Source of the DNA: Rhizobium leguminosarum
GTDB lineage: Bacteria > Pseudomonadota > Alphaproteobacteria > Rhizobiales > Rhizobiaceae
Direction of reading: 5' to 3'
Assembly (NCBI RefSeq): GCF_001652265.1
Contig: NZ_LWBS01000439.1
Span: forward strand, 1-64,000
DNA length: 64,000 nucleotides
In this document: positions 9,547 through 18,272 of the stretch, one piece after another
Position numbering within the stretch: the stretch's first letter is position 1
Layout: each line of letters starts with the position of its first letter
Position numbers and translations under genes: made by a program
The notes under the pieces: model-generated
Seen by the model: only the letters and a program-made list of their open reading frames with translations
Told to the model about the DNA's origin: nothing
Databases searched by the model: none

Positions 9547-11912
9547 CAATCCGTTCTCCTTCTTTGCTGAAACACCGGTAGCCAGTCTTCGAGCTGGTCG
9601 CCGACCTCCTTCCGGATCGCCTCGGCGAGTTCGACGCTGGCGGTGCGGCCGGAGAGAATGTCGAGCTCGTCGTCGAAACCCCTGAGGTTCAGTTCGGCAA
9701 CGACGCTGTTGTGCCCCTGCTTGACGATGAAGCGGCGGCTTTCGACCGGAAGCTCGCGGGAGAGAAGCTCGAACTCGCGCTCCGTCAGTTTGAACCCGTC
9801 GACGTAATCGGCATGATCGCCGCGCGGATTGGGTAGGAAGATCTGCGTCGGGCACTGCTCGATGATCGTATGGGCGATCGGCGAGACGATCGCATCGCGC
9901 GGGCTTTGGGTCGCAAACAACATCAGCCCGTTCTGTTTGCGGATCGTCTTCAGCTTGTTCTGGGCGAGATCGCGAAAGCCTTCGTCCTGCAGGGCCTTCC
10001 AGAACTCGTCGATGACGATGATGATGCGCCGCCCGTCGATCAGCTGCTCGATGCGGAAGAACAGGTAGGCCATCAGCGGAGCGCGAATTTCCTCGTTATC
10101 GAGGAAATCGCTCATGTCGTAGCCGATGAACTTTGCACCGATCCCGATATCGTCGGTCTCGTTGTCGAACACCCAGCCGAGCGGCCCTCCCCTTTCCCAC
10201 CGCCTCAGCCGCGCGGCGATGCCTTCAGGATCGGTGTTGTTGAGGAAGGTGCGCAAGGCGCCGATGGAGCGGCGCTCGACAGGAAGGTCCGCCAGGCCGT
10301 CAATGGCCGATGCGATGTCGCGCAGCTCCGGGACTGTCTGTTCGCGCTTCGCCGATCCGACCAGCTGGCCGATCCAGCGGGCGAGGAACACCTTGTTCTC
10401 CGGGGTGAGTGCCAGCGCCCGCAATGGGGCGCAACCAGTGGCAACACCGTTTCGAAGCGGCAGATAAGTGCCGCCCGCGGCCCGGACGAACAGGTCGGCG
10501 CCGCGATCCTTGTCGAAGAAGACCATGTGGGGATCATGTTTTTCGAGCTGGGAGAGCATGAAGTTCAAGAGCACCGTCTTGCCGGTGCCGGATGGTCCGC
10601 AGACGAAGGTGTTGCCAAGGTCGCTATGATGGAAGTTGAAATAGAAGGGTGAACCGGAGGCGGTCTTCAGCATGGCGACGGCCGGTCCCCATTCGTTGTC
10701 GTCCTTCCTGCCTGTCGGATAGGAATGATAGGGAGAGAGTGCTGCGAAATTCCGCGAGGTGATGGCGCCCGACCGTGCCCGATAGCGGAAGTTGCCCGGC
10801 AACTGCCCCCACCAGGCCGCCTCGAGCCCGAGATCCTCGCGGGCGACCACCGCACCGCCGTTGGTGAGGTATGCCCGTGCTTTGGCCATGTGATCGCTAA
10901 GCTCCTTCACCGAAGGCGCGAAGACCGACAGCGCCAGATGGTGCTCGCCAAGCACGAAGCGGTTCGACTCCAGATCGTCCATGGCATTGCCGAGCTCTTC
11001 GATCTGCGAGGCCGCCTTGTCGCCGGCGCTCACCATCTGGTTCTGTTTGCGCCCCATAATCGTGCGCGCATCGGCTTTCGAGACGAAGGCGAAAGACTGC
11101 GCCAGGATGAGCTCGAAGGGCGCTGTCAGGATGCCGTCGAGCATGCCACCGCGGGTCGTCGCCGGATATTCCTTGAACCCGAAGATGCCGGCATAGCGGC
11201 TATCGGCCTCATGACGGATCTCGATGGTTTCGCGCCCGAAGATTACCCGATCCGAATAGATCGCCGAAGATATCCTGCCCTCCGTCAACGGGACGCGCTC
11301 CCGCCGGCCGCCAACGATCTGATGCAGCACCTCGCTCTGTTCGGAAAAGAGGATGCCGTCCTGCTCGTAAAGGCAGAGCACTCGAGGCTCGAAGCGCTTC
11401 AGGCCCGCGGTGACGTCGGCTACCTTGTCCTTAAGGTGCTTCAAGCCATCCTCGTCGACTTCGACGCCGGCGCGGCGCGCTTCGCGCAGGCGTGAGAGAA
11501 GGTTGGCGACTTTTTCGGCGGGATCGCGGCCCGGATGCCAGACGAGCGAGAGGTAAAGATCGTTTCGAAACAGATCCTCATCGATCATGCGTGCGCGGTA
11601 TTTTGCGTTCAGCCCCTGCGAGAAAGGATTGGCGAACTCTCCATCGGGATAGGCGTTGTCGCGACGGCGAATGACATGTGTCCACAGCGCCAGGCGCTCA
11701 TCGGCGATGTTGCGGTAGAGCGTATTGAGGTCGCGGTGCAGGCTGTTGAGGTCCAGGACATCATCGGTTTCGAAGGATACGCCATTGAGCGCGAGCATCA
11801 CCATCAGCGCCCTGGATGTAAGCGCGATCGTTGTCTCGTCGACATGGCGGACGTGTGGAATGAAGGTTTCGGGGCCGAGTTCGCGTGTGCGAAGCGTTGC
11901 GATGCTAGGCAA
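9546..11912 (-). CDS. virB4: VirB4 type IV secretion ATPase
   Basis: A 788-residue VirB4/TrbE ATPase, the largest motor of the system. The CagE/TrbE N-terminal domain is followed by Walker A GPSGTGKTV at about residues 436-444 and a Walker B region IIIVIDEFWKAL near 675. It drives pilin dislocation and early assembly. The start appears to be a TTG that overlaps the virB3 stop by 8 nt. Confidence 0.95.
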   Translation of the reverse strand: MPSIATLRTRELGPETFIPHVRHVDETTIALTSRALMVMLALNGVSFETDDVLDLNSLHRDLNTLYRNIADERLALWTHVIRRRDNAYPDGEFANPFSQGLNAKYRARMIDEDLFRNDLYLSLVWHPGRDPAEKVANLLSRLREARRAGVEVDEDGLKHLKDKVADVTAGLKRFEPRVLCLYEQDGILFSEQSEVLHQIVGGRRERVPLTEGRISSAIYSDRVIFGRETIEIRHEADSRYAGIFGFKEYPATTRGGMLDGILTAPFELILAQSFAFVSKADARTIMGRKQNQMVSAGDKAASQIEELGNAMDDLESNRFVLGEHHLALSVFAPSVKELSDHMAKARAYLTNGGAVVAREDLGLEAAWWGQLPGNFRYRARSGAITSRNFAALSPYHSYPTGRKDDNEWGPAVAMLKTASGSPFYFNFHHSDLGNTFVCGPSGTGKTVLLNFMLSQLEKHDPHMVFFDKDRGADLFVRAAGGTYLPLRNGVATGCAPLRALALTPENKVFLARWIGQLVGSAKREQTVPELRDIASAIDGLADLPVERRSIGALRTFLNNTDPEGIAARLRRWERGGPLGWVFDNETDDIGIGAKFIGYDMSDFLDNEEIRAPLMAYLFFRIEQLIDGRRIIIVIDEFWKALQDEGFRDLAQNKLKTIRKQNGLMLFATQSPRDAIVSPIAHTIIEQCPTQIFLPNPRGDHADYVDGFKLTEREFELLSRELPVESRRFIVKQGHNSVVAELNLRGFDDELDILSGRTASVELAEAIRKEVGDQLEDWLPVFQQRRRTD

Positions 11913-12243
11913 GGCTCAGATCCCTTTCGTCATAGTGCCGGATGAGCGTCAGCGGCGAGAGCGTGGCGCCGCCCCAATAGGCGGTGTTGCGCGACCGGCC
12001 GCGGGTGTCGATCCACGCAATCAGGATCCCGAACATGTTGTGGTCGTGCTTGACGAGCGTCCGGAATATGAAATGGAAGACGACGCCGACCAGTGCGTAG
12101 GCGATCGATCCCGCGATGATGTAAAGGATCGTCGTCAGCATGACGTTCACGCCCATTGCCTCCATCGTCACGCCGGCGATCATTGCCGGGCGGGTGCAGG
12201 CCAGGAACAGGGTGTCTTCCTCGATGGCGGCAGTGGTCACCAT
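11905..12243 (-). CDS. virB3: VirB3 inner-membrane protein
   Basis: A 112-residue VirB3/TrbD protein that works with VirB4. It shows the family pattern LACTRPAMIAGV...MEAMGVN near the N-terminus, a hydrophobic region at about 40-65 and HDHNMFGI...W toward the end. The ATG at 12243 lies 4 nt after the virB2 stop; the longer open frame upstream is not coding. Confidence 0.9.
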   Translation of the reverse strand: MVTTAAIEEDTLFLACTRPAMIAGVTMEAMGVNVMLTTILYIIAGSIAYALVGVVFHFIFRTLVKHDHNMFGILIAWIDTRGRSRNTAYWGGATLSPLTLIRHYDERDLSLA

Positions 12244-12247
12244 GTCA

Positions 12248-12547
12248 TCAGCTTCCGACGATCGTATTGACGAGTTCCGTCGCCCCGAAAATCCCGCCGA
12301 TACCGATGATCCAGAAGCCGGCACGGCGCAGATCCATGTAGCCGAACATCCAGGCGATGCAGATGATGATGACGGCGATGACAGCAAGCAGCCGGGCGAT
12401 GTTGCCGGTCAGCATGTCGACGATGTTCTGCAAGACGGTTTCGACGCCGGCTGCCTGGGCAAAAGCCGGTTCTGCTAGACAGGCGACCATGGCGACTGCC
12501 ATCAACGCGGAAGCCGCGATAGGGCGAAGGGTTGCTGTTGAGATCAT
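12248..12547 (-). CDS. virB2: VirB2 major pilin
   Basis: A 99-residue pilin precursor. A long signal peptide ends in AFA (about residue 30), followed by the mature chain with two hydrophobic helices (NIARLLAVIAVIIICIAWMFGYMD and GFWIIGIGGIFGATELV). This is the standard VirB2/TrbC layout. The ATG overlaps the virB1 stop (ATGA). Confidence 0.92.
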   Translation of the reverse strand: MISTATLRPIAASALMAVAMVACLAEPAFAQAAGVETVLQNIVDMLTGNIARLLAVIAVIIICIAWMFGYMDLRRAGFWIIGIGGIFGATELVNTIVGS

Positions 12548-13206
12548 TGGCTTTGCTCCGATCGTTCATTCTGAAATACGAGAACCTGGGTCTGCCGCCG
12601 GGCATTGAAGACGTCCCACGATGCGGCTTCATCGGGCTGCGGAATGGATTTCGTGATTGCTGACGCCTCCCGGCTGTCTGCCGGTTCATCAAGGGGGATG
12701 TCTTCGCGCGGTTCGCCGATAGCGACAGAGGCCAGGTTGGAAGGCAAGCGGACCATTTCACGGCGGACCTGCTCGTCATATTTGACCATCTTGCCAACCG
12801 ACGGATCGTTCCGCCCATAATAGGATTGAAGCATGACCTTCTCGGCCTGCGTCGCATCGGCGCCGGCATGCAATGCGAGGCGATAATAGCTGTTGAGCAG
12901 AGTGGCCGTGGCCTTGAGGTTCAAGCAGGGATCGAACGCATCCGAAATCGAAAGGTTCAGCTTGCGCAACTCTTCCATGCCGATACCACCAAGACCGATC
13001 TGGATGTCCTGATGATCAGCGGCAAGCGAGGTCGCGAGCTCAATGGCTTCCGCTTTCGACGCGGGTTGACGCTCAAGCGGCGGGCCACTGTTGATACGAA
13101 TGGCGAAGGGCTTGAAACGGCTCTCGAGACTGATGACGGCGGCAAGCGTTCTGACCTCCACCATAGGTGCGCAGTTCTGCACGAGATCCACGAAAGTGAC
13201 GGCCAT
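12544..13206 (-). CDS. virB1: VirB1 lytic transglycosylase
   Basis: A 220-residue protein with an SLT-type lytic transglycosylase core: VISLESRFKPFAIRIN carries the catalytic Glu (about residue 28), followed by IQIGLGGI and LNLKATATLL. It would open peptidoglycan for the secretion channel. The start ATG overlaps the stop of the trbM-like gene (TGATG). No classical signal peptide is visible, which is unusual but seen in some VirB1 homologues. Confidence 0.88.
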   Translation of the reverse strand: MAVTFVDLVQNCAPMVEVRTLAAVISLESRFKPFAIRINSGPPLERQPASKAEAIELATSLAADHQDIQIGLGGIGMEELRKLNLSISDAFDPCLNLKATATLLNSYYRLALHAGADATQAEKVMLQSYYGRNDPSVGKMVKYDEQVRREMVRLPSNLASVAIGEPREDIPLDEPADSREASAITKSIPQPDEAASWDVFNARRQTQVLVFQNERSEQSQ

Positions 13207-13745
13207 CAGTACCAGACCCGTTGCGTTGCCGCGCCGTCGATGGTGACATCGACATAGTGGGGCTGCGGGCGCACGTTCGGGCGAGCCGTCGAATAGCCCA
13301 TGCACCGGCGGCGCCCATCCTCCCGCTGCCAGCGTGGTGACCGCACCGAATCCTTTTTGAAATTGTAGTCTTCTCCAACATTGGGGCAGTATGCGTCGCT
13401 CACCGGCTGGAGGGACGTCGACACGCAGGTCGTTTCCTGCCCACGCGGACCATAATCGCTTTCCAGCCGGTAACCCGTTTCGCAGTAATAGGGCTCATAG
13501 CCCGGGCGCGAACTGGTAAAGCCGACGCCGCTGCATGTCGGGAACGAATGTCCCTTGGCAAGCTCTCGCCACAGCTTCTGGATCGGCGGGCGGCATGCCG
13601 CAAACTGCGTCGCACCTCCAGGGTTGGAAAGGCACAGGATAACCTCGCAGCCCCATTCATTTGCTTGCGCCTGGCCAGGTGAAGTAAGGTAGGGTGGCAA
13701 TATGCAGCAGGCGGCAACGACCGCGTTGAGCAGAAGGTTTTTCAT
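13206..13745 (-). CDS. TrbM/KikA-like conjugal transfer protein
   Basis: A 179-residue secreted Cys-rich protein, first gene of the virB operon. The signal peptide ends at about residue 28 (GQAQA). The mature start NEWGCEVILCLSNPGG and the following CRPPIQKLW...GHSFPTC match the TrbM/KikA/MpfK family, accessory proteins of mating-pair formation in IncP and IncN plasmids. A ribosome site GGAGG precedes the ATG. Confidence 0.75.
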   Translation of the reverse strand: MKNLLLNAVVAACCILPPYLTSPGQAQANEWGCEVILCLSNPGGATQFAACRPPIQKLWRELAKGHSFPTCSGVGFTSSRPGYEPYYCETGYRLESDYGPRGQETTCVSTSLQPVSDAYCPNVGEDYNFKKDSVRSPRWQREDGRRRCMGYSTARPNVRPQPHYVDVTIDGAATQRVWY

Positions 13746-13808
13746 GAGTACGACCCTCCAGAGGACATCCCATTGCGGAAGAGGTGGCTTGCCCGTAACG
13801 ACGTTTAT

Positions 13809-13828
13809 ACTGATTTATATAACACAGT
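13809..13828. promoter_or_regulatory. 20-bp palindrome in the virB/regulator intergenic region
   Basis: The sequence actgatttatataacacagt matches its own reverse complement at 16 of 20 positions. It lies 8 nt before the winged-helix gene and about 65 nt from the first gene of the virB operon. It is a plausible operator through which that regulator controls itself and virB. The region is AT-rich (tttatac, ttatataa), as expected for overlapping promoters. Confidence 0.5.
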
Positions 13829-13836
13829 AAAAGAGC

Positions 13837-14190
13837 ATGACAAGAGCACTCACAACCCAATGGCGTAACCTGGCTTTCTCAGGTCTCATCCTGCACGAAA
13901 TCCTCGATCATCCGCTCGAAGACGAGACGCCTCAGGCAAGGCTGAAGCAGGTCGGCATGATGACGGTCCTCTACAGCATGAACCAGGCACATCAGAAGTT
14001 AACCCTTTCCAACATCATGGAAATCACCGCACTGACACGCAGCGGCGTTAAAGAGACGGTCGATCTCCTGGTCAAACGGGGGATGCTGGACGAGACGATC
14101 GTCAAGAATTCGATGGGACGTGGAACGGCCCGTCAGTTTGAGATTTCAGAAACGCTTCTGGAGAAACTGAGTTCTTTTGCAGCCGGATGA
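13837..14190 (+). CDS. Winged-helix regulator, possible RctA-type transfer repressor
   Basis: A 117-residue protein. Residues about 50-100 form a winged-helix pattern: LTLSNIMEITALTRSGVKETVDLLVKRGML then a basic turn and RQFEIS. It is divergent from the virB operon and carries a palindrome just before its start. In rhizobial symbiotic plasmids a small winged-helix repressor, RctA, silences virB and tra genes and, as I recall, is encoded beside virB; position and fold suggest this is its counterpart. The family assignment is not proven by a motif, so no symbol is given. Confidence 0.6.
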   Translation: MTRALTTQWRNLAFSGLILHEILDHPLEDETPQARLKQVGMMTVLYSMNQAHQKLTLSNIMEITALTRSGVKETVDLLVKRGMLDETIVKNSMGRGTARQFEISETLLEKLSSFAAG

Positions 14191-14622
14191 CAGCGGTTTT
14201 AAGTGATGATTTGGTTGATTGTCAGTTGCTAAGAAATCACCGTAACGCCTGCAGCCGCGAGAATTGGTTGACATCGCAACGCCATGGTCATGACATGCAG
14301 GGTGAAGGTGAGCGTGCGGGCACAATCGGCGCTCGATTGTCATTCGCCGGCGACAACAAGAAACCACAAAATCGCTGTGTTCACCATCCCCGTCTCGTCC
14401 GCCTGGCGAGGAGGAAACTCGCCAAAGAAGCATTCCCATGACGCGCTTGGCTTCCAAGACAATGTGTATGCGGGCCTTCCAACCCGCTGGACACGACGGC
14501 CGTAACCGCAGCGACAGGAGAGCATTTGCTCTCGGCAGGAAAAGCCGCAACCATCGCCCCACAACAATGAGATGCGTAGACCGCTCTGCCTCGAGCGCGG
14601 TGCGAAGCAGTGCGACAAGGTG
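14191..14622. other. Gap, no convincing gene
   Basis: No frame here has recognisable protein features. It separates the regulator from the glycan operon, whose promoter begins at 14623. I see no clear terminator. Confidence 0.5.
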
Positions 14623-14648
14623 GGAACATTACGTGCGATCGCATGGTT
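14623..14648 (+). promoter_or_regulatory. EcfG-type promoter of the glycan operon
   Basis: GGAAC at 14623-14627 and GGTT at 14645-14648 are 17 nt apart, matching the alpha-proteobacterial general-stress sigma consensus (GGAAC, 16-17 nt, then a -10 box ending in TT). Transcription would start about 25 nt before the ATG at 14680. This puts the fused glycosyltransferase genes under stress control. Confidence 0.65.
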
Positions 14649-14679
14649 CGGGCTGCAGACATCATGCCGCGGGACCTTC

Positions 14680-15852
14680 ATGCCATTATTGCCAGCAGCG
14701 CCGAGAACGCTACGACGAATAGTCATCATCAGCGACTTCCAGGACGGCGATGGCGAAAACTCAGAGCCTCGGACCCCGGCGTCGTTTCGCGCACAGTGGC
14801 TCGCAGGCAACCGGGGACCTCCTCCTCAACCCGCGGAGCGGGGCCAAAACCTTCAGGTGATCGGCGGCTATATCGAACGGTTGCCGCTTGCCGTTCTCAA
14901 AGCCGGCCTTGTGGACTGCGCCGAGGTCTGGACACATTGGCGCGGCGCGACACCGCCGATTGAACAGCCTAGCGCCAGCCCATTCCTGATGCGCCGGGCA
15001 TTTCAGGCAAACGGGTCGGACCCGCCGTTTTCTTCCAACGACATGCTGGGGCACATTGCGGCCTTCGGGCCGCCGTCGATCCTTTGTGTCTGGGGCCTCG
15101 GTGTGAGTGAAGACGTGTTGCTGGCTTGCCGCGGTAGTTTCAAGATCTATAACTCGATCGACGCACCCGCCTTGCGCGTCCCCTTTGACGTCGGCCGGCA
15201 TTTCGACCTCATTCTCACCGGCTCCGAATGGCAGTCGGAGGCGGTGCGCTCGCGCCATCCGGCGATACCGACGATCATCATGCCGATTGGACCCGAGTTT
15301 GCCTCCGAACTCACCTTCAGGCCGATCGCCGTGCCGAAGACCTACGACGTGATCTACGTTGCTGCCGCGCAAGCCTATAAGCGGCACGACATCCTGTTTC
15401 ACGCGCTTGCCAAGCTTCCGCGTACGATGCGCGCCCTTTGCGTCTGCGGCTACGGCGAGATGATGGACACATTGCGAAGCGAGGTCGGCGAACTCGGCAT
15501 TAATGTCGACTTCATCGACCCACCCGGCGTGCCGTTTGCGGAGGTGAACAGGCTGATGAACCAAGCGCGTATCGGCGTGGTCTGCGGCATCGATGACGGG
15601 GCACCGGCGATCCTGACCGAATACATGTTGGCAGGAATACCGGTCCTGGCAAACAGCCAGCTGCGCTGCGGGTTGCAATTTATCACCCCAGAGACGGGTC
15701 GAGCGGCCTCGCCCGAGACGTTTCACGACGGCATTCGCGACATGCTGGTCCGGCTCGGAACCTTCAAGCCGCGCGAGGTCGTGCTGGCCAACTGGACGTG
15801 GCCGCACAGTCTGCGAAAGCTGAGGCCCTTCATTGGCGGGTCAGCCGAATAA
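14680..15852 (+). CDS. Glycosyltransferase, GT-B fold
   Basis: A 390-residue putative cytosolic glycosyltransferase, first gene of the fused-domain operon. The C-terminal part has the GT-B nucleotide-sugar pattern: DVIYVAAAQAYKRHD, then VNRLMNQARIGVVCG and DGAPAILTEYMLAGIPVLAN (the E-x7-E-like region). The N-terminal acceptor half is less conserved. The ATG at 14680, 31 nt downstream of an EcfG-type promoter, is chosen over upstream in-frame codons. Donor and acceptor are unknown. Confidence 0.75.
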   Translation: MPLLPAAPRTLRRIVIISDFQDGDGENSEPRTPASFRAQWLAGNRGPPPQPAERGQNLQVIGGYIERLPLAVLKAGLVDCAEVWTHWRGATPPIEQPSASPFLMRRAFQANGSDPPFSSNDMLGHIAAFGPPSILCVWGLGVSEDVLLACRGSFKIYNSIDAPALRVPFDVGRHFDLILTGSEWQSEAVRSRHPAIPTIIMPIGPEFASELTFRPIAVPKTYDVIYVAAAQAYKRHDILFHALAKLPRTMRALCVCGYGEMMDTLRSEVGELGINVDFIDPPGVPFAEVNRLMNQARIGVVCGIDDGAPAILTEYMLAGIPVLANSQLRCGLQFITPETGRAASPETFHDGIRDMLVRLGTFKPREVVLANWTWPHSLRKLRPFIGGSAE

Positions 15853-15914
15853 CGCTCTCCGGGAACATTCGTAGCCATTCTTGGTTCGGGATCACTGTGA
15901 TTGCGAGGTCCTCG

Positions 15915-18272
15915 ATGAATCTGCTGAATTCCGTCCCGCAATTGTCCGACAATAGCTTGTTGGATCACGCGCCGCTTATTTGTTTTTCGCATTTAAGATG
16001 GGACTTTGTGCTCCAGAGGCCGCAACATCTGATGGAACGGTTTTCGCGTGAGCGGCCGGTCTTCTATTTCGAGGAGTTTATTCCCACCGACCATCATCTC
16101 GCCTATCTGGAGATCCATCCCTTCGAAGGAACAAGCGTCAAGGCGGTCCGCCCACGGATTCCACATTGGTGGAACGAGGCCGAACGAGAGACCGCTCTTG
16201 GCAGACTGCTGGACGAGCTGATTTTGCTCCATGGCGGCAAACGTCCAATCCTTTGGTTCTATACGCCGCTGATGTTTGACTTTGCCCGGCACGTCGACGC
16301 AGTGGCGGTTGTCTATGATTGCATGGATGAACTCGCGAACTTCAAATTCGCCGCGGCCAATCTTAAGGCCCGCGAGCAGGCCCTGATGGCCTGCGCCGAT
16401 GTCGTTTTTACCGGCGGTCTCAGCCTCTATGAGGCAAGACGGGGCCAACACGACAACATCCATCCGTTCCCCTCGGGCGTCGATACGCATCACTTCCGCG
16501 CCGCTCGATCCTCTTTGCCCGTTCCAGCCGACCAGGCCGATATTCCTCAGCCTCGTCTCGGATACTATGGGGTGATCGACGAAAGGCTCGACCTCGACCT
16601 GATCGGAAGCGTTGCGGCGGCCCGGCCGGAGCTTTCCTTCGTATTCCTGGGGCCGATTGTAAAGATTTCGCCGGACGATCTACCCCGAGGCGTGAACATC
16701 CATTATCTCGGGCAAAAGGCCTATGCCGATCTTCCGGCCTATCTTTCGAGCTGGCAGGCCGCGCTGATGCCGTTCGCACTAAACGAGGCCACGCGCTTCA
16801 TCAGCCCCACCAAGACCCCCGAATATCTCGCCGCCGGCCGGCCGGTGGTTGGAACCCAAATCGTCGATGTCGTGCGCGGTTACGGCGACGTGCCGGGGGT
16901 GTTCTTGGCAAACGGCACCGAGGCCTTTGCCGAGGCCTGCGACGCGGCACTCTTGTTATCCCGCTCCGACACGGCGTGGTTGGACGTGGTGGACGGGGTT
17001 CTGGCGCAATCGTCATGGGACAGTACCTTTCGCAGAATGTCCGCGCTTGTCGAACAGGCGGCAGCGCAAAAAATCGTTTCGGCCACCCTTCCTGAAAGAT
17101 TTCGCGCCGGCACCACCCGCCGGCCACCTTCGGATACCTACGACTATCTGATCGTCGGCGCCGGATTCGCCGGATCGGTTCTTGCCGAGCGGCTCGCGGC
17201 CGACGGTGGCAAAAAGGTCCTTGTCTGCGACAGGCGCCCCCATATCGGCGGCAACACCTACGATCACTATGATGAGGTGGCGATCCTGGTTCACAAATAT
17301 GGCCCGCACATCTTCCATACCAACAGCGAGGATGTCGTTGCCTACCTTTCCCGCTTTACGGCATGGCGGCCCTACGAACATCGGGTGCTTGCCCAGGTCG
17401 GCGATCTGCGCCTTCCGATCCCCATCAATCGCACGACACTGAATGCGCTCTACCAGATCGATCTGACCAGCGACGCCGAGGCGGCGAGTTTTTTGGCGGA
17501 CCGTGCGGAGCCTTGCCATCCGGTGAAGACATCGCGGGACGTCGTGATATCGCAGGTTGGCGCGGAGCTCTATCGGACCTTCTTCGAGGGCTACACTCGC
17601 AAACAGTGGGGGCTCGATCCCTCCGAACTTGACCGATCAGTCACGGCGCGTATCCCGACCCGGACCAATACCGATGATCGTTACTTCCTGGATCGCTTTC
17701 AAGCCATGCCGCTTGACGGCTACACCCGCTTGTTCGAACGGATGCTGAACCACGACAATATCACGGTGATGGTCGGCACGGATTTCGCCGATCTCAGGCG
17801 TGAGGGCCTGGCTGACCATACGATCTTCACGGGTCCTATCGACGAATACTTCGGCCATTGCTTCGGGCGCCTGCCCTATCGCAGTCTGAAGTTCATCCAC
17901 GAAACACTTGATGTGCGGCGTCTGTTGCCGGTCGCCGTCATAAACTTCCCGTCGGAGGATGTGCCCCATACGCGCGTCACGGAATACAAGCACCTGACGG
18001 GTCAGGTCCATCCAAGGACTAGTATCAGCTATGAATATGCGACCGCCGAGGGAGAGCCCTACTATCCGATCCCACGCCCGGAAAACCAGGCGCTTTACAA
18101 ACAATACGAGACCCTGGCGCGTACGCGCGACGACGTCACCTTTGTCGGGCGGCTTGGTACGTACAGATATTACAACATGGACCAGGTCGTCGCCCAGGCG
18201 CTAGCGACATACCGGCGCCTGCGGGATCGGCAAGTGACCAGCAGAACCCTCGCCGGCGCCCAGCATGACTAA
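15915..18272 (+). CDS. Glycosyltransferase fused to UDP-galactopyranose mutase
   Basis: A 785-residue two-domain protein. Residues about 1-395 are a GT-B glycosyltransferase (CFSHLRWDFVLQRPQHLMERF at the start; RFISPTKTPEYLAAGRPVVGT in the donor site). Residues about 405-785 are a full-length UDP-galactopyranose mutase: FAD motif GAGFAGSVLAERLA, HKYGPHIFHT, RKQWGLDP and TRVTEYKHLTGQ are intact. The mutase makes UDP-galactofuranose from UDP-galactopyranose, so the fused transferase may use it directly. The ATG at 15915 is 62 nt after the previous stop; the gene overlaps the next by 8 nt. Confidence 0.85.
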   Translation: MNLLNSVPQLSDNSLLDHAPLICFSHLRWDFVLQRPQHLMERFSRERPVFYFEEFIPTDHHLAYLEIHPFEGTSVKAVRPRIPHWWNEAERETALGRLLDELILLHGGKRPILWFYTPLMFDFARHVDAVAVVYDCMDELANFKFAAANLKAREQALMACADVVFTGGLSLYEARRGQHDNIHPFPSGVDTHHFRAARSSLPVPADQADIPQPRLGYYGVIDERLDLDLIGSVAAARPELSFVFLGPIVKISPDDLPRGVNIHYLGQKAYADLPAYLSSWQAALMPFALNEATRFISPTKTPEYLAAGRPVVGTQIVDVVRGYGDVPGVFLANGTEAFAEACDAALLLSRSDTAWLDVVDGVLAQSSWDSTFRRMSALVEQAAAQKIVSATLPERFRAGTTRRPPSDTYDYLIVGAGFAGSVLAERLAADGGKKVLVCDRRPHIGGNTYDHYDEVAILVHKYGPHIFHTNSEDVVAYLSRFTAWRPYEHRVLAQVGDLRLPIPINRTTLNALYQIDLTSDAEAASFLADRAEPCHPVKTSRDVVISQVGAELYRTFFEGYTRKQWGLDPSELDRSVTARIPTRTNTDDRYFLDRFQAMPLDGYTRLFERMLNHDNITVMVGTDFADLRREGLADHTIFTGPIDEYFGHCFGRLPYRSLKFIHETLDVRRLLPVAVINFPSEDVPHTRVTEYKHLTGQVHPRTSISYEYATAEGEPYYPIPRPENQALYKQYETLARTRDDVTFVGRLGTYRYYNMDQVVAQALATYRRLRDRQVTSRTLAGAQHD

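Noticed and set aside
9547..9855. N-terminal extension of virB5
   Set aside because: The extra 103 codons overlap virB4 and are Arg-rich; the signal peptide starts at the ATG at 9546.
14761..15807. Long minus-strand open frame (348 codons)
   Set aside because: It is the antisense shadow of the glycosyltransferase gene; composition is rich in His/Arg/Asp with no domain, and it has no ribosome site.
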